From positions 1 to 64,000 of the forward strand of contig DUZS01000013.1 in NCBI GenBank assembly GCA_013349405.1: a stretch of DNA of 64,000 bases, written 5' to 3'. Within the stretch, counting starts at the first letter, position 1, and the number at the start of each line of letters is the position of its first letter. Under the pieces are notes generated by a model. The model was not told where the DNA came from. It did no database searches and saw only the letters and a list, made by a program, of their open reading frames with translations. The stretch comes from Desulfuromonadales bacterium. Its GTDB lineage: Bacteria > Desulfobacterota > Desulfuromonadia > Geobacterales > Pseudopelobacteraceae. The position numbers and the translations under genes were made by a program. Below are positions 38,515 through 47,600 of this stretch, piece after piece.

Positions 38515-39969
38515 TCACCCGTTCGCAAGCATTTCACGCAGATTTTCCACCACGATTCCCTGTGAGCCCAGCTCATCGCAGGTAACCAGTTCAACCCTGC
38601 CGTCCGGACGTAGTTTATAGCAGGCGCTGTCATCAGTCAGTTTCGGAAAGTATTTCCCCCCGACATCCTCGTAGAGATCGACACGGTAAAGTTCCTCTCC
38701 GTTTTCCCACTGCCACTCGCCACCCAGATTGAGTATCCCGTCGTTCTCATAGACCGTTGCTGCTCCGTTCGGATTGCGGTAGCCGACGTAATATTTTCCT
38801 TCCCGCTTGTCGTACACAGCTGCGTTCATGGGCCACAATCTGTCACCGACCACCTCACTGAAGGTCCGCCCCTGAATGAAAAACGACTTGTCAGCCCTGC
38901 TGAGAGGCCACTCAGAGGTCATCTTGTCGGGGCTGTGGGTGAGAATCGTAGACTCTTTTTGTAATACCGTATACTTCAGGCGGCGATAGTCGGTATGAAC
39001 AACGCTCCGGCGCGTTGCAATATCATGAATCACAATCGCATCCTCAAAAGCCGACAATGCTTCAACGTAGCGTTGGCGACTCCAGGCCCTCTCAATATAA
39101 TCGTTGATGTCGCCATACAGCACAGATGCCGCTTCAAACTCGTCGGAAGAACAGCCGAGTCGCTGCGGGCGCCTTTCACTATAGAGCGCCTGCCACAATT
39201 CTATGTCATGCGCGGTATCACCGCTGAAGACCAGTGACTCCCCCGCAGTGCGGAATTTCACACCGATGCCCGGCACCCCATGCCAGACCGGGGCATTTAT
39301 GGCCTCAATGGTGAACCCGCCCGGATCGCGATAGATATTCCGGTCTTCTTCGTAAAACGTCGGTGACGAAAAGGGATAGAACTGTTCCGGCTCAACCCAT
39401 TCACCATACTCCGGATCCTTGAAGAGCAACCGTGCCGTGCCGTTTTTTGCACTGATGACAATTTTTGCCTGCCAGGGGGGTACTGCTGCCCCCTGCGCAT
39501 CGACAACAGCGGGCCTCGTGCCGCCGGCACCGGTATCCAGGGTGGCAATCCGGTATTTTGCCCGGGGGCCGAGTGTGTGAAAATCAATGTAATCATCATA
39601 GGAAAGATCAATGACCCGCTTTGCCTCGCTGTCGAGGCTGCTATAAAGGGCCGGACCGCTCGCGGTGCGCAAGCCATCGCTGATGGTCCCGGTGGTAAAT
39701 ACCTGAAGTTTACCGGTGATATCAGGCGCATAAAGGTTAAAGAGAGCAAGGTCGGTTAACCAGCGTTTATGGTCGTCGTGGCAATGAGTGATAATAAGCC
39801 CTCTTATGGCTTTGAGTCCATGACCGCCGATCTGCTGAAACAGGGGCGAACCGCAATCGACAAGAAAGCTGCTGTCACCGATGCTGATCTGATAACCGAC
39901 ACTTTTTCCCATAGCGGAAAACGGCCCATAATCTCCCAGTACCCGGACTAAAATTCCATCAGTAGCCAT
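38515..39969 (-). CDS. MBL-fold metallohydrolase, last gene of the cyclase operon
   Basis: The 484-residue protein has an MBL core (1 to about 350) with H62-x-H64-x-D66-H67 in ITHCHDDHK, further ligands at H230 (APVWHGVPG), D251 (VFSGDTA) and H345 (ILTHSPDK), so the dinuclear metal site looks complete. A C-terminal part (about 365-484) of short beta units (YYVGYRNPNGAATVYENDG) is unassigned. There is no signal peptide. It begins 12 bp after the CHASE2 cyclase stop, with GAGAGGTG upstream. MBL-fold enzymes include cyclic-nucleotide phosphodiesterases, so breaking down the cyclase product is an attractive role, but the sequence alone does not prove it. Confidence 0.75.
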   Translation of the reverse strand: MATDGILVRVLGDYGPFSAMGKSVGYQISIGDSSFLVDCGSPLFQQIGGHGLKAIRGLIITHCHDDHKRWLTDLALFNLYAPDITGKLQVFTTGTISDGLRTASGPALYSSLDSEAKRVIDLSYDDYIDFHTLGPRAKYRIATLDTGAGGTRPAVVDAQGAAVPPWQAKIVISAKNGTARLLFKDPEYGEWVEPEQFYPFSSPTFYEEDRNIYRDPGGFTIEAINAPVWHGVPGIGVKFRTAGESLVFSGDTAHDIELWQALYSERRPQRLGCSSDEFEAASVLYGDINDYIERAWSRQRYVEALSAFEDAIVIHDIATRRSVVHTDYRRLKYTVLQKESTILTHSPDKMTSEWPLSRADKSFFIQGRTFSEVVGDRLWPMNAAVYDKREGKYYVGYRNPNGAATVYENDGILNLGGEWQWENGEELYRVDLYEDVGGKYFPKLTDDSACYKLRPDGRVELVTCDELGSQGIVVENLREMLANG

Positions 39970-39981
39970 GTAACACCTCTC

Positions 39982-41967
39982 TCACTTTTCCGTCAGCCGC
40001 ACAACTTTTTCCGGATCACACTCAACTACGACCGTCTCGGCTTCCGAATCCAGAGGGTTGAGAGAAAAAATGCCGACGGGTATATCTTTGCCCTTGACGA
40101 TGACCCGCTCCTGGCCGAGAATCGAGACTCCCCGGAGCAACCCGGAAGCAATGCCTGGGCGCAGTTTTTCCAGCGTATACTCTGTTATCAGAATTTTTGC
40201 ATTATATCGACGCGTCAGGCCTTCAACCCGAGCCCCCAGATTGACATGATCACCGATAACGGTGTAGTCCATCTTCTTTCCTTCCGCACCAATATTACCG
40301 ACAATCGCTTCACCGCTGTTCAGGCCGATTCCGGAAAAGAGTGGCGCCCTTCCTTCCGCTTCCCATTTGAGACGTAATTGTTCAAGCCGCTTCTGCATCT
40401 CCAGGGCACACCGCACCGCCCGCTCGGCATGGTCATCCTGTTTCATGGGGGCGCCCCAGAACACGACTATCGCATCACCGACAAATTTATCGAGAATTCC
40501 CTCCCACTTCAGTACGATATCAGTCATCGCTCCCAGGTATTCATTGAGTATTGCGACCACTTCCTCCGGTTGATGATTTTCAGAATAGACGGCAAATTCT
40601 ACAACATCTGAAAAAAGAACAGTTACTTCACGCTTCTGTCCGCCCAGTTGGGCCATTTTCGGGTTGCGGATCATCTCGTCAACCAGGCGTTCTGTGACAT
40701 AACTGGAAAACATGGCCCTGATTTGACGAGACTGCTTTTCTTCGAACAGAAGCTTAGTTACCGTTTGTGTCGTTACAATAGCCATCATTGTTGTCAGCGG
40801 ATAGATCAGTGAAAGCCAGATTCCTCCCAGGCAGGCTATTTCTGAGGCGATAATATACGCTGCCACGAACGAAAAGCCGACGACAACGCCGTTGCGAGCG
40901 GACAGCCGTGGCAAGAGAAGCGATAACAAAATAGAGGTAGACAGTATAACTGCCAGTTCAACGACACCGGGGCTTTTACGCATGAATCTGTTGGTGAGAA
41001 TATTTTCAACAACAGTGGCATTTTTTTCAACACCCGGCATTTCTGCTGAAAACGGTGACACTTTTTGATCGTAGGTTGCCAGTGCGGAGGTGCCTATCAG
41101 CACAACCTTACCGGCCAAAACCTCACTTTTAACCTGGCCGCTCAGTAGATCAGCCGCGCTGATATAGGGAAAGCTCCCCTCGGGACCGTAGTAGTTGATC
41201 AGAACCCGGTTTGACAGGTCGGTCGGAATAAAACGCTCTCCGAAGCGTATATTTGACCCACCATACAGGCCAAGATCCTCCTGACGCAATCCCTGGGCCA
41301 GGCGAGCAATCTGCAACGCCAGTGAGGGATAGGCGTCATCTCCATGGTTGACCGCCATAATCTCCCAGCGCATGACGCCGTCCATATCGGGGTGTGACGT
41401 AACATGCCCCAGTGCGGCAGCAGCATGCGCAATAGCGGGTCGTGGTGGGAGTGGCCGCACTCCCTGAATAGCCCACTGTTTCCAGGGGATGCCCGGAACT
41501 GTTTTTACCTCCATAAAGGCGGCGTCCCAGAGCAGATCGTTCTGTTCCGCAGTCGGAGGAGCGGTGCCTTTGGCCACATCGGAAAAAGCCACCGGCAGCA
41601 CGGCATTACCGGCAGCCTTGACAGCGGCTGCAAGTGCAGCATCTGCTTCGGGGCTCTCCGGCTCACTGAAAAATATATCGATACCGATTGTACGGGGGTG
41701 CCCGGAAGAAACCGCTTGCACCAGACGCGCTGTTACCGTTCGGCTCCATGGCCAGCGGCCATATTCTTCAAGGCTTTTTTCATCAATGGCAACGATGACG
41801 ATATCATTCCGACGGGGTGACGGTCGCAGCTGTTCCCGCAAACGCATCCGCAGATCGTAGGTTTTGCTTTCCAGATGTTCACGGATAACGGCGGGGTCCT
41901 GCCACTGTGCGAGGAAAGCCAGCAGAGTAGCGATCAGGGCAACAATATAAAAGGGGCGGTTCTTCAT
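39982..41967 (-). CDS. CHASE2-domain class III nucleotide cyclase
   Basis: The 661-residue protein has an N-terminal TM, an extracytoplasmic CHASE2 domain (about 30-320; VIVAIDEKSLEEYGRWPW, GIDIFFSEP), three TM helices (about 335-400) and a class III cyclase domain (about 440-625). Both metal Asp residues are present (D454 in LFSDVVEF, D498 in FVGDAIVVFWG). So are the base-selecting pair K494 and T569, and the transition-state residues N576 and R580 (HVNLGAR). The Lys/Thr pair is typical of bacterial class IIIb adenylate cyclases, so cAMP is the likely product. Six bp separate it from the FecR-domain gene and 12 bp from the MBL gene, in one operon with a secreted giant protein. Confidence 0.92.
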   Translation of the reverse strand: MKNRPFYIVALIATLLAFLAQWQDPAVIREHLESKTYDLRMRLREQLRPSPRRNDIVIVAIDEKSLEEYGRWPWSRTVTARLVQAVSSGHPRTIGIDIFFSEPESPEADAALAAAVKAAGNAVLPVAFSDVAKGTAPPTAEQNDLLWDAAFMEVKTVPGIPWKQWAIQGVRPLPPRPAIAHAAAALGHVTSHPDMDGVMRWEIMAVNHGDDAYPSLALQIARLAQGLRQEDLGLYGGSNIRFGERFIPTDLSNRVLINYYGPEGSFPYISAADLLSGQVKSEVLAGKVVLIGTSALATYDQKVSPFSAEMPGVEKNATVVENILTNRFMRKSPGVVELAVILSTSILLSLLLPRLSARNGVVVGFSFVAAYIIASEIACLGGIWLSLIYPLTTMMAIVTTQTVTKLLFEEKQSRQIRAMFSSYVTERLVDEMIRNPKMAQLGGQKREVTVLFSDVVEFAVYSENHQPEEVVAILNEYLGAMTDIVLKWEGILDKFVGDAIVVFWGAPMKQDDHAERAVRCALEMQKRLEQLRLKWEAEGRAPLFSGIGLNSGEAIVGNIGAEGKKMDYTVIGDHVNLGARVEGLTRRYNAKILITEYTLEKLRPGIASGLLRGVSILGQERVIVKGKDIPVGIFSLNPLDSEAETVVVECDPEKVVRLTEK

Positions 41968-41973
41968 TCGGTA

Positions 41974-42738
41974 CTAAAAATTAACTCCGATGTTCACGGC
42001 GCCTGGTTTTGGCGGCGGCGGCTGCTGACGATCGAATTTCGGAACAACCGGAATCGGCGTTACTCCGACAGTGCCGTAAATAGCTACGCGCGGCACCGTA
42101 TCAGGCAGCTTGATTTCTGCGCCGGAGGTGCTGGTATCACGCTTCAGCTTTTCCAGTTCTGCCGGAGAGAGCTGTGTGGGCGTCGGCATCGGCTGGCCAG
42201 CCATAACAAGAATCGTTTCGCCCGGCGAAAGCTTGACGGTTGCCGCTCCTTCCCCATCCTCCAGTTTACGTACATCAACGATCCCTTCGAGGCAGGTCAC
42301 TCGGGTAAAGGCTTGACCGTTCAGGATGCCGACTTCAAAAAGGATCACCGTTCCCCTGGCCGCTGCAACAACCGTTGGGGTTTTGACTTCAAATTTCGTT
42401 TTTCCCACGACGGCGCGCATTTTGCCATCAAGCAGATTAAACAGGGACTTACCCCGATCAGTCCGTGAGTGAATAAACGTCTCGACACTCATACGGGACT
42501 TCTCTGCCAGCGTCAACACACTGTCGTCAATAAACAGGAGCTTGACCCTCCCTGCTTCAGGAGTTGCAACAGTATCCTGAAGCTCTATCCCGAGTTTCGG
42601 CTGCGCATCAAGCTTTTGTGTGCCCCGCTCGACCGTGGCTTTGCCACGCACCGCCACAACAGATGCCACCGGTTCGGCATGTGCAGCTACGACGGCAAAA
42701 AAAAGTCCGCTGCAAAGTGCTGTAATAAGTGATTTCAT
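41974..42738 (-). CDS. FecR-domain periplasmic protein
   Basis: ATG 42738, one base after the barrel-gene stop, gives a 254-residue protein with a signal peptide (to about AAHA) and a FecR domain (about 22-165): VVAVRGKATVERG, LGIELQDTVATPEAGRVKLLFIDDSVLTL, then KTPTVVAAARGTVILFEV and CLEGIVDVR. No TM anchor follows, so unlike the anti-sigma factor FecR it is wholly periplasmic. The tail is Pro-rich (QQPPPPKPG). FecR-domain proteins beside CHASE2 cyclases recur in Proteobacteria; a role in carrying a signal from the outer membrane to the CHASE2 domain is inferred. A longer in-frame start overlaps the upstream gene and lacks a signal peptide. Confidence 0.82.
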   Translation of the reverse strand: MKSLITALCSGLFFAVVAAHAEPVASVVAVRGKATVERGTQKLDAQPKLGIELQDTVATPEAGRVKLLFIDDSVLTLAEKSRMSVETFIHSRTDRGKSLFNLLDGKMRAVVGKTKFEVKTPTVVAAARGTVILFEVGILNGQAFTRVTCLEGIVDVRKLEDGEGAATVKLSPGETILVMAGQPMPTPTQLSPAELEKLKRDTSTSGAEIKLPDTVPRVAIYGTVGVTPIPVVPKFDRQQPPPPKPGAVNIGVNF

Positions 42739-42739
42739 A

Positions 42740-44029
42740 TCAGTACCTTCCCTGGAAGAGGATGCTGGTGATTCCCCTGGTGTATTCGTATTCAGGAACA
42801 TTTGAAGAATTTATGGTGTGGTAATAACCTACCGAAACGCCTACCTGTTTATATGCCTGCCAGGTGAGAGAGGCAGAACCGGTAAACGTTGTATCCGAAC
42901 GGAGTACCGTTGATCCGGCCTGGATGGCGTCATAGTCTATGCCGACCAGATCTGCAGAAACGTCAAGCAGCACTTTATTCGACAGAGAAACAGCAACTCC
43001 TGCCGTCCCGCGATGCGCGGTCGAACTCCAGGCACTGACATCGGCTAATTCCCGCTCGAATGAGTAGCCGAGGCACAGGTTGACGGTTTCAGTGATACGT
43101 TGGTTGTGGCTGAGCAAAAGGACGTGGGTCACGCCGTTCCGTTCGCTGTTGGTGGGATAGAGAGCTGAATTTTTGAAGGTCGAGTCACGAAAGGTGTAAT
43201 CAAGTTTGGTCTCCATGCCTTCCTTGAGTGTTATCAGTGCGCCGGGTGTCACAGTAACGTCATTCATATACTGATTGCCGCCCAAAGAAATCGCCTCGAA
43301 GCCGCCGCTTATTTTTACCTGTACGAGTGGGGAAAGCTTGCGCCGGTAGCTGACGTCAAGGAGGTTTTGGGTAAGATTGAAGTCGGTTAGATTGAAATGA
43401 ACTGTTTGATAGAGTGAATAACGACCGCTCAATTCCTGCGTGCTGTCACGGTACGCTGTGCCGTTGAGACCAAGATTGAATACTGCCCGCGTGTCGCCCT
43501 GCCGATTAACTCCAACCGGAAGCTGTACATTGTCGGCAACAAGCGGCACGTTGGAATCATACTGCAGACCGCTCATCAGGGTAATTCCCCACCGTTTACC
43601 GCCGCTCTGACTGCGAATGCCGGCAAGATAGGCCTCCGCCGCAGTTTTCATCACGGGATCAGGATTTCTGGCCAGCAGATTCTCGAAGTAATCGCCGGCT
43701 TCATCATACATGGTGCGTTTGTAGTAGAGTGTGCCCAATTCAAAGTTGATCCGCGGGTTTCCCGGTTCGCGGTTCAGCGCCGCTTTCAGGGCTGACTCAG
43801 CGCCCGGATCACCGGCCCGGTTGAGGGCGATGGCAAGATAGAGAGACGCTTCCTGGTCCGCAGGATGCTCGGCAAGGGCCGCGCGGAACTCTTCCTGGGC
43901 GAGAGCGACGTTATCGCCATCCAGCGCCGCAACACCACGCGCCATACGCTTTTCAAAATCGGCCTCGGTGGCAAAAGCGGAGGTTGAAAGACAACAAAGT
44001 GTACCAAGTAGTATCAGTTTTCGGAACAT
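42740..44029 (-). CDS. Outer-membrane protein: TPR domain plus beta-barrel
   Basis: The 429-residue protein has a signal peptide (about 1-20), three or four TPR units (about 25-140; EFRAALAEHPADQEASLYLAIALNRAG) and a C-terminal region of alternating polar and aromatic strands (about 150-429) that ends with the Tyr expected of outer-membrane barrels (ITSILFQGRY). Periplasmic TPR followed by a barrel resembles surface-lipoprotein assembly modulators and export porins such as PgaA/AlgK-E-type. It may move or hold the giant protein or the small lipoprotein encoded just upstream. GAGGAACC is its Shine-Dalgarno. Confidence 0.75.
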   Translation of the reverse strand: MFRKLILLGTLCCLSTSAFATEADFEKRMARGVAALDGDNVALAQEEFRAALAEHPADQEASLYLAIALNRAGDPGAESALKAALNREPGNPRINFELGTLYYKRTMYDEAGDYFENLLARNPDPVMKTAAEAYLAGIRSQSGGKRWGITLMSGLQYDSNVPLVADNVQLPVGVNRQGDTRAVFNLGLNGTAYRDSTQELSGRYSLYQTVHFNLTDFNLTQNLLDVSYRRKLSPLVQVKISGGFEAISLGGNQYMNDVTVTPGALITLKEGMETKLDYTFRDSTFKNSALYPTNSERNGVTHVLLLSHNQRITETVNLCLGYSFERELADVSAWSSTAHRGTAGVAVSLSNKVLLDVSADLVGIDYDAIQAGSTVLRSDTTFTGSASLTWQAYKQVGVSVGYYHTINSSNVPEYEYTRGITSILFQGRY

Positions 44030-44044
44030 GGTTCCTCCTGCATT

Positions 44045-44581
44045 TTATTGAATGGTAGTGGTAAGCGTCGGAGAAAGTGAGATTACATTGGTATCGGTGG
44101 CAAGCATGTCATAGACTAATGCACCGATGGTAGTGAAAGCCTGAAACGTGAGCAACTTGAAATCACCGGCTACCGGTTTTGTTCCGTCTGCTACCTTCAG
44201 GTGAATAGTAATCGTGTCGGATGCGGAGAATCCGGCCGCTTCAATCGCGTAGACAGCCAATTCGGCAGGGGCTGTTGTCGTAGCGCGGATGAACGTAGCG
44301 CCCGGAAGGGCCTGATTTCCTGGTACGGTGCTTGTTATCTCCACTGTGGCGGCAGAGTCAACGCTTCCATCGGCTTTGAACGTCGGTGTGACGCCGGCTG
44401 GTACGGTAATCGACAGATTTATTCCGGCAATTCCTGCACCGCTGTTTGACAATGCCGCCGATTTAATGACTGCCTTGATGGTTCTGCTGTTCACCGCCGG
44501 TGATGATTGTGTGCCGGAGCCGCATGCTGACAGCAGTGCAATGGAAAGCAGCATTACCATACCATTTTGTAGCTTTTTCAT
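44045..44581 (-). CDS. Small lipoprotein of unknown function
   Basis: ATG 44581 is preferred because GGAGGA lies upstream and the product begins with a lipoprotein signal ending LLSAC. The mature part (about 160 residues) is rich in Thr, Ser, Ala and Val, with AGINLSITVPAGVTPTFKADG, typical of a cohesin-like or beta-sandwich surface domain. The C-terminal part reads TFQAFTTIGALVYDML. Small cohesin-like lipoproteins could dock a dockerin-like tail such as the one at the end of the giant protein, but I cannot prove a cohesin fold. It lies between the giant gene and the barrel gene in the operon. Confidence 0.65.
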   Translation of the reverse strand: MKKLQNGMVMLLSIALLSACGSGTQSSPAVNSRTIKAVIKSAALSNSGAGIAGINLSITVPAGVTPTFKADGSVDSAATVEITSTVPGNQALPGATFIRATTTAPAELAVYAIEAAGFSASDTITIHLKVADGTKPVAGDFKLLTFQAFTTIGALVYDMLATDTNVISLSPTLTTTIQ

Positions 44582-44619
44582 AGTCCCTGTTCCTCCATAA
44601 TACAAAATTTTTCTATTCA

Positions 44620-47600
44620 TCATAATCCGATCACTCTACGCAACGTCACGATGGTATCCCCTAAATTTATCATTGTTTTATTGCCCGGTGGCTGCGGGAT
44701 GCCATTTACCAGCGGAGAAACATTCGCTCCGGCGAACTCTTCAGGTGTCGGTGTCATCACCTTCATGGCGAAATTGAGCGATCTGAGGGCATCCTCCAAG
44801 GTTGGTTCCAGTTTTTGTGCGGCAGGAACAATTATTCCATCGGTTGGGCCAATCAAGACAACGGTCAGTTTGGGTGCCGAAATATTGCCGGCAGCGTCTT
44901 TGGCGTACGCATATAAAATGTTGTTGCCCCAGGTACGGAATGTGTATGAAGTCGGGGGCGTATTCATCCAGTCAGGATCAGTGGCAAGCGGCGGCACCGC
45001 CGTGTCTTTCAGCAGATACCCGGTCACGCCGGCTGCGTCGGTGGCACTCAGGGTTATCGCAACAGCCCGAGTTGGGGCCGTTGTCGGCGCAGTAAAGGTT
45101 GTATCCGGAGCGGTGGTATCGACAAAAATTACCGTTATGGCCGTTGTGGCGCTCTGCCCGTTGAAATTGGCAATGTCAGTCGGCGTGAAAGTCACCGACA
45201 GCGTCTGCCCGGCTCCGGCGTTCAGCACCGTTCCGGAAGGCGGGGTATAGGCAAAAGTACCGGCGATTCCACCTGAAGCTGCGTTCAACTGGGTGGCGCT
45301 TAACGCGGTGCCGGAATTTATGGCAGTCGGGTTTGCCCAGGTGATGACCGGGTTGGCTTTGTTCACAGTGACGCTCACCGTGCCGGTGGTAATGTTGAAG
45401 TTGGCCGAGTCATTCGGTGTAAAGGTGACACTTTGTGCGGCAGTTCCGGCAGTTGGTGCGGTTGTCAGTGTAGTGAAAGCAAATGCACCTGCCGGGGTCG
45501 CTGTGCCGCCGTTCAAGGTCGAAGCTGCCAGAGTTTGTCCGTAGGTGATGACGCTGGCGGTCGGCCATGAGATTGCGGCATCGGCCTTGTTGATGGCGAA
45601 GTTGCCGGCGGAGAGTCCTGATGCTGCGCTGTAGTTGGTGCTTGCCGCACAGTCAACCGTAGCGGGGTACGATCCGGCGTTGGTACCGCTTCCGCCACTT
45701 GCCAGTGTTGCCGTACCACCACCAAGGCAGGCCACCGTGGCAGTTTGAACGAAACTGTTATAGGTAACCGGTGTGTTGGTTATTGATGCGGTAGGTGATG
45801 GCGGGACGGTTGAAGTAAAGCTCGCGACAACAGTGCAATCCGCGGATACGGCATTGGTAGTGAATGTGGTACCAACCAATGAGCCTCCGCAAGTGCCGCC
45901 GACACTTGCAGAATACCCGGAGTTAGACGTTATTGTAAATGAAGCCGAAGAGCCTGAAGTAATGGTTTGCGGCGTTGATGGTGAGATAGTGCCATTCGCC
46001 CCTGCTGACGGGGAAACCACGGCAGTCGTGACCGGTGCAACAGGGGTTACACTTACCTGGGATGAAGATGCGCCCTCTCCACCGTTTACCACGGTATATA
46101 CATCCAGGCCCAAGGGAAGTGTCCCGACAGTGACCGTCGTCACGACGGTATTGGTAGTAGTATCAATGACCGATACACCCCCACCCTGACCTGGCACATA
46201 CGCCCTGTTAATCTGCGGAATTACGACAATTGAAGATGGGAGTGAGCCTACAGGTATAGTCTTGACAACGGCATTACTCGTCGCATCTATTACCGATACC
46301 GTATTGCCACTCAGATTGGTCACATACACCCTGTTTGTCTGCGGATCTACGGCTATTCCGCTAGGAGTAGTTACTCCAGTGATAGTCGTCACAACGGTAT
46401 TGTTAGTAATATCAACGACCGAAATTGTATTATCAGAATAGTTTGTCACATACGCCCTGCTTGTCTGAGGATTGACCGCTACACGCGCAGACTGAAGCCC
46501 CACGCCAACATTGGCTACAACAGTGTTGTCAGTTGTATTAATAACATACACTGTGCTGCCACCCCAGCTTGTCACATATGCCCTGTTTGTCAGCGGATTT
46601 ACAGTTATGGACGCTACAGCGGACATACCACTGATGGTCGCAATAATGGTATTGCTGGTAGTGTCTATAACCGACACCGTATTAGGGGTCCCGTTGGTAA
46701 CATATGCCCTGTTTGTCAGCGGGTTTACCGCAACGCCATTTGGACCGGACAATCCGGTGATAGTCGCTACAACGGTATTAGTATTCGTATTTATGACATC
46801 CACGCTATTACCATAGACATTTGTCACGTATGCCCTGTTTGTCTGCGAATTGATCGCTACGTTAGTCGGATCATTCCCAGTAGCATTGATTGTCGCTGAG
46901 ACTGTGTTGGTAGCAGTATCTATGACCGATGTGTTAAAGCTAACTTCGTTTGCCACATACACACGCTGAGTGCTGTCTGAAGCTGTTACGGTGTAATAAT
47001 AAGTCGTTCCGTTCACCGCAGTAGTGTCGATGTAAGAGGTGGTGGTGCTTGATCCAACAAGCGTCCCCTGAACGCCGCTTGTTGTAGAACGATAGATATT
47101 GTAATAGGTTGCGCCGCTGACTGGATTCCAAGTGATGGTCGCCTGTGAGTTGCCTGGGGTGGCTGTGCCGATGATCGGTGCGGCGGGTGGTGGAATGGAA
47201 GGAGTTACGCTGTTGGATGCAGCGGAGGCTAGTCCGGCACCAACTGTGTTAGTGGCGGTAACGGTAAATGTGTAGGTGGTGCCATTTGCAAGGCCGGTGA
47301 TGATATGGCTCAGGCCGGTTGTTCCGGCGTTACTGTCTGTACCGCCAGCTGGAGCGGACACGACGGTATAACCGGTGATGGGGCTGCCGCCGTCGGCTGG
47401 TGCGGAAAAGCTTACCGTAGTCTGGGTGTTGCCAGCCGCTGCAGTTACGGAAGTTGGTGCGCCGGGCGCGGTTGTGTAAAGTGTTGATGCACTATATGGC
47501 GCCGACCAGTTGCCGGCAATATCCTGGAATTTTACATAAACCGTCTTCACTCCGACTCCGGCAGCAAGATTCCATGCGGCGGAAGTCGCATAGGTTACGG

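Noticed and set aside
46195..46960. Regular 126-bp spacing considered as a CRISPR or intergenic satellite array
   Set aside because: Units are divergent, in frame, and encode propeller blades within one continuous gene; spacing and unit size do not fit CRISPR.
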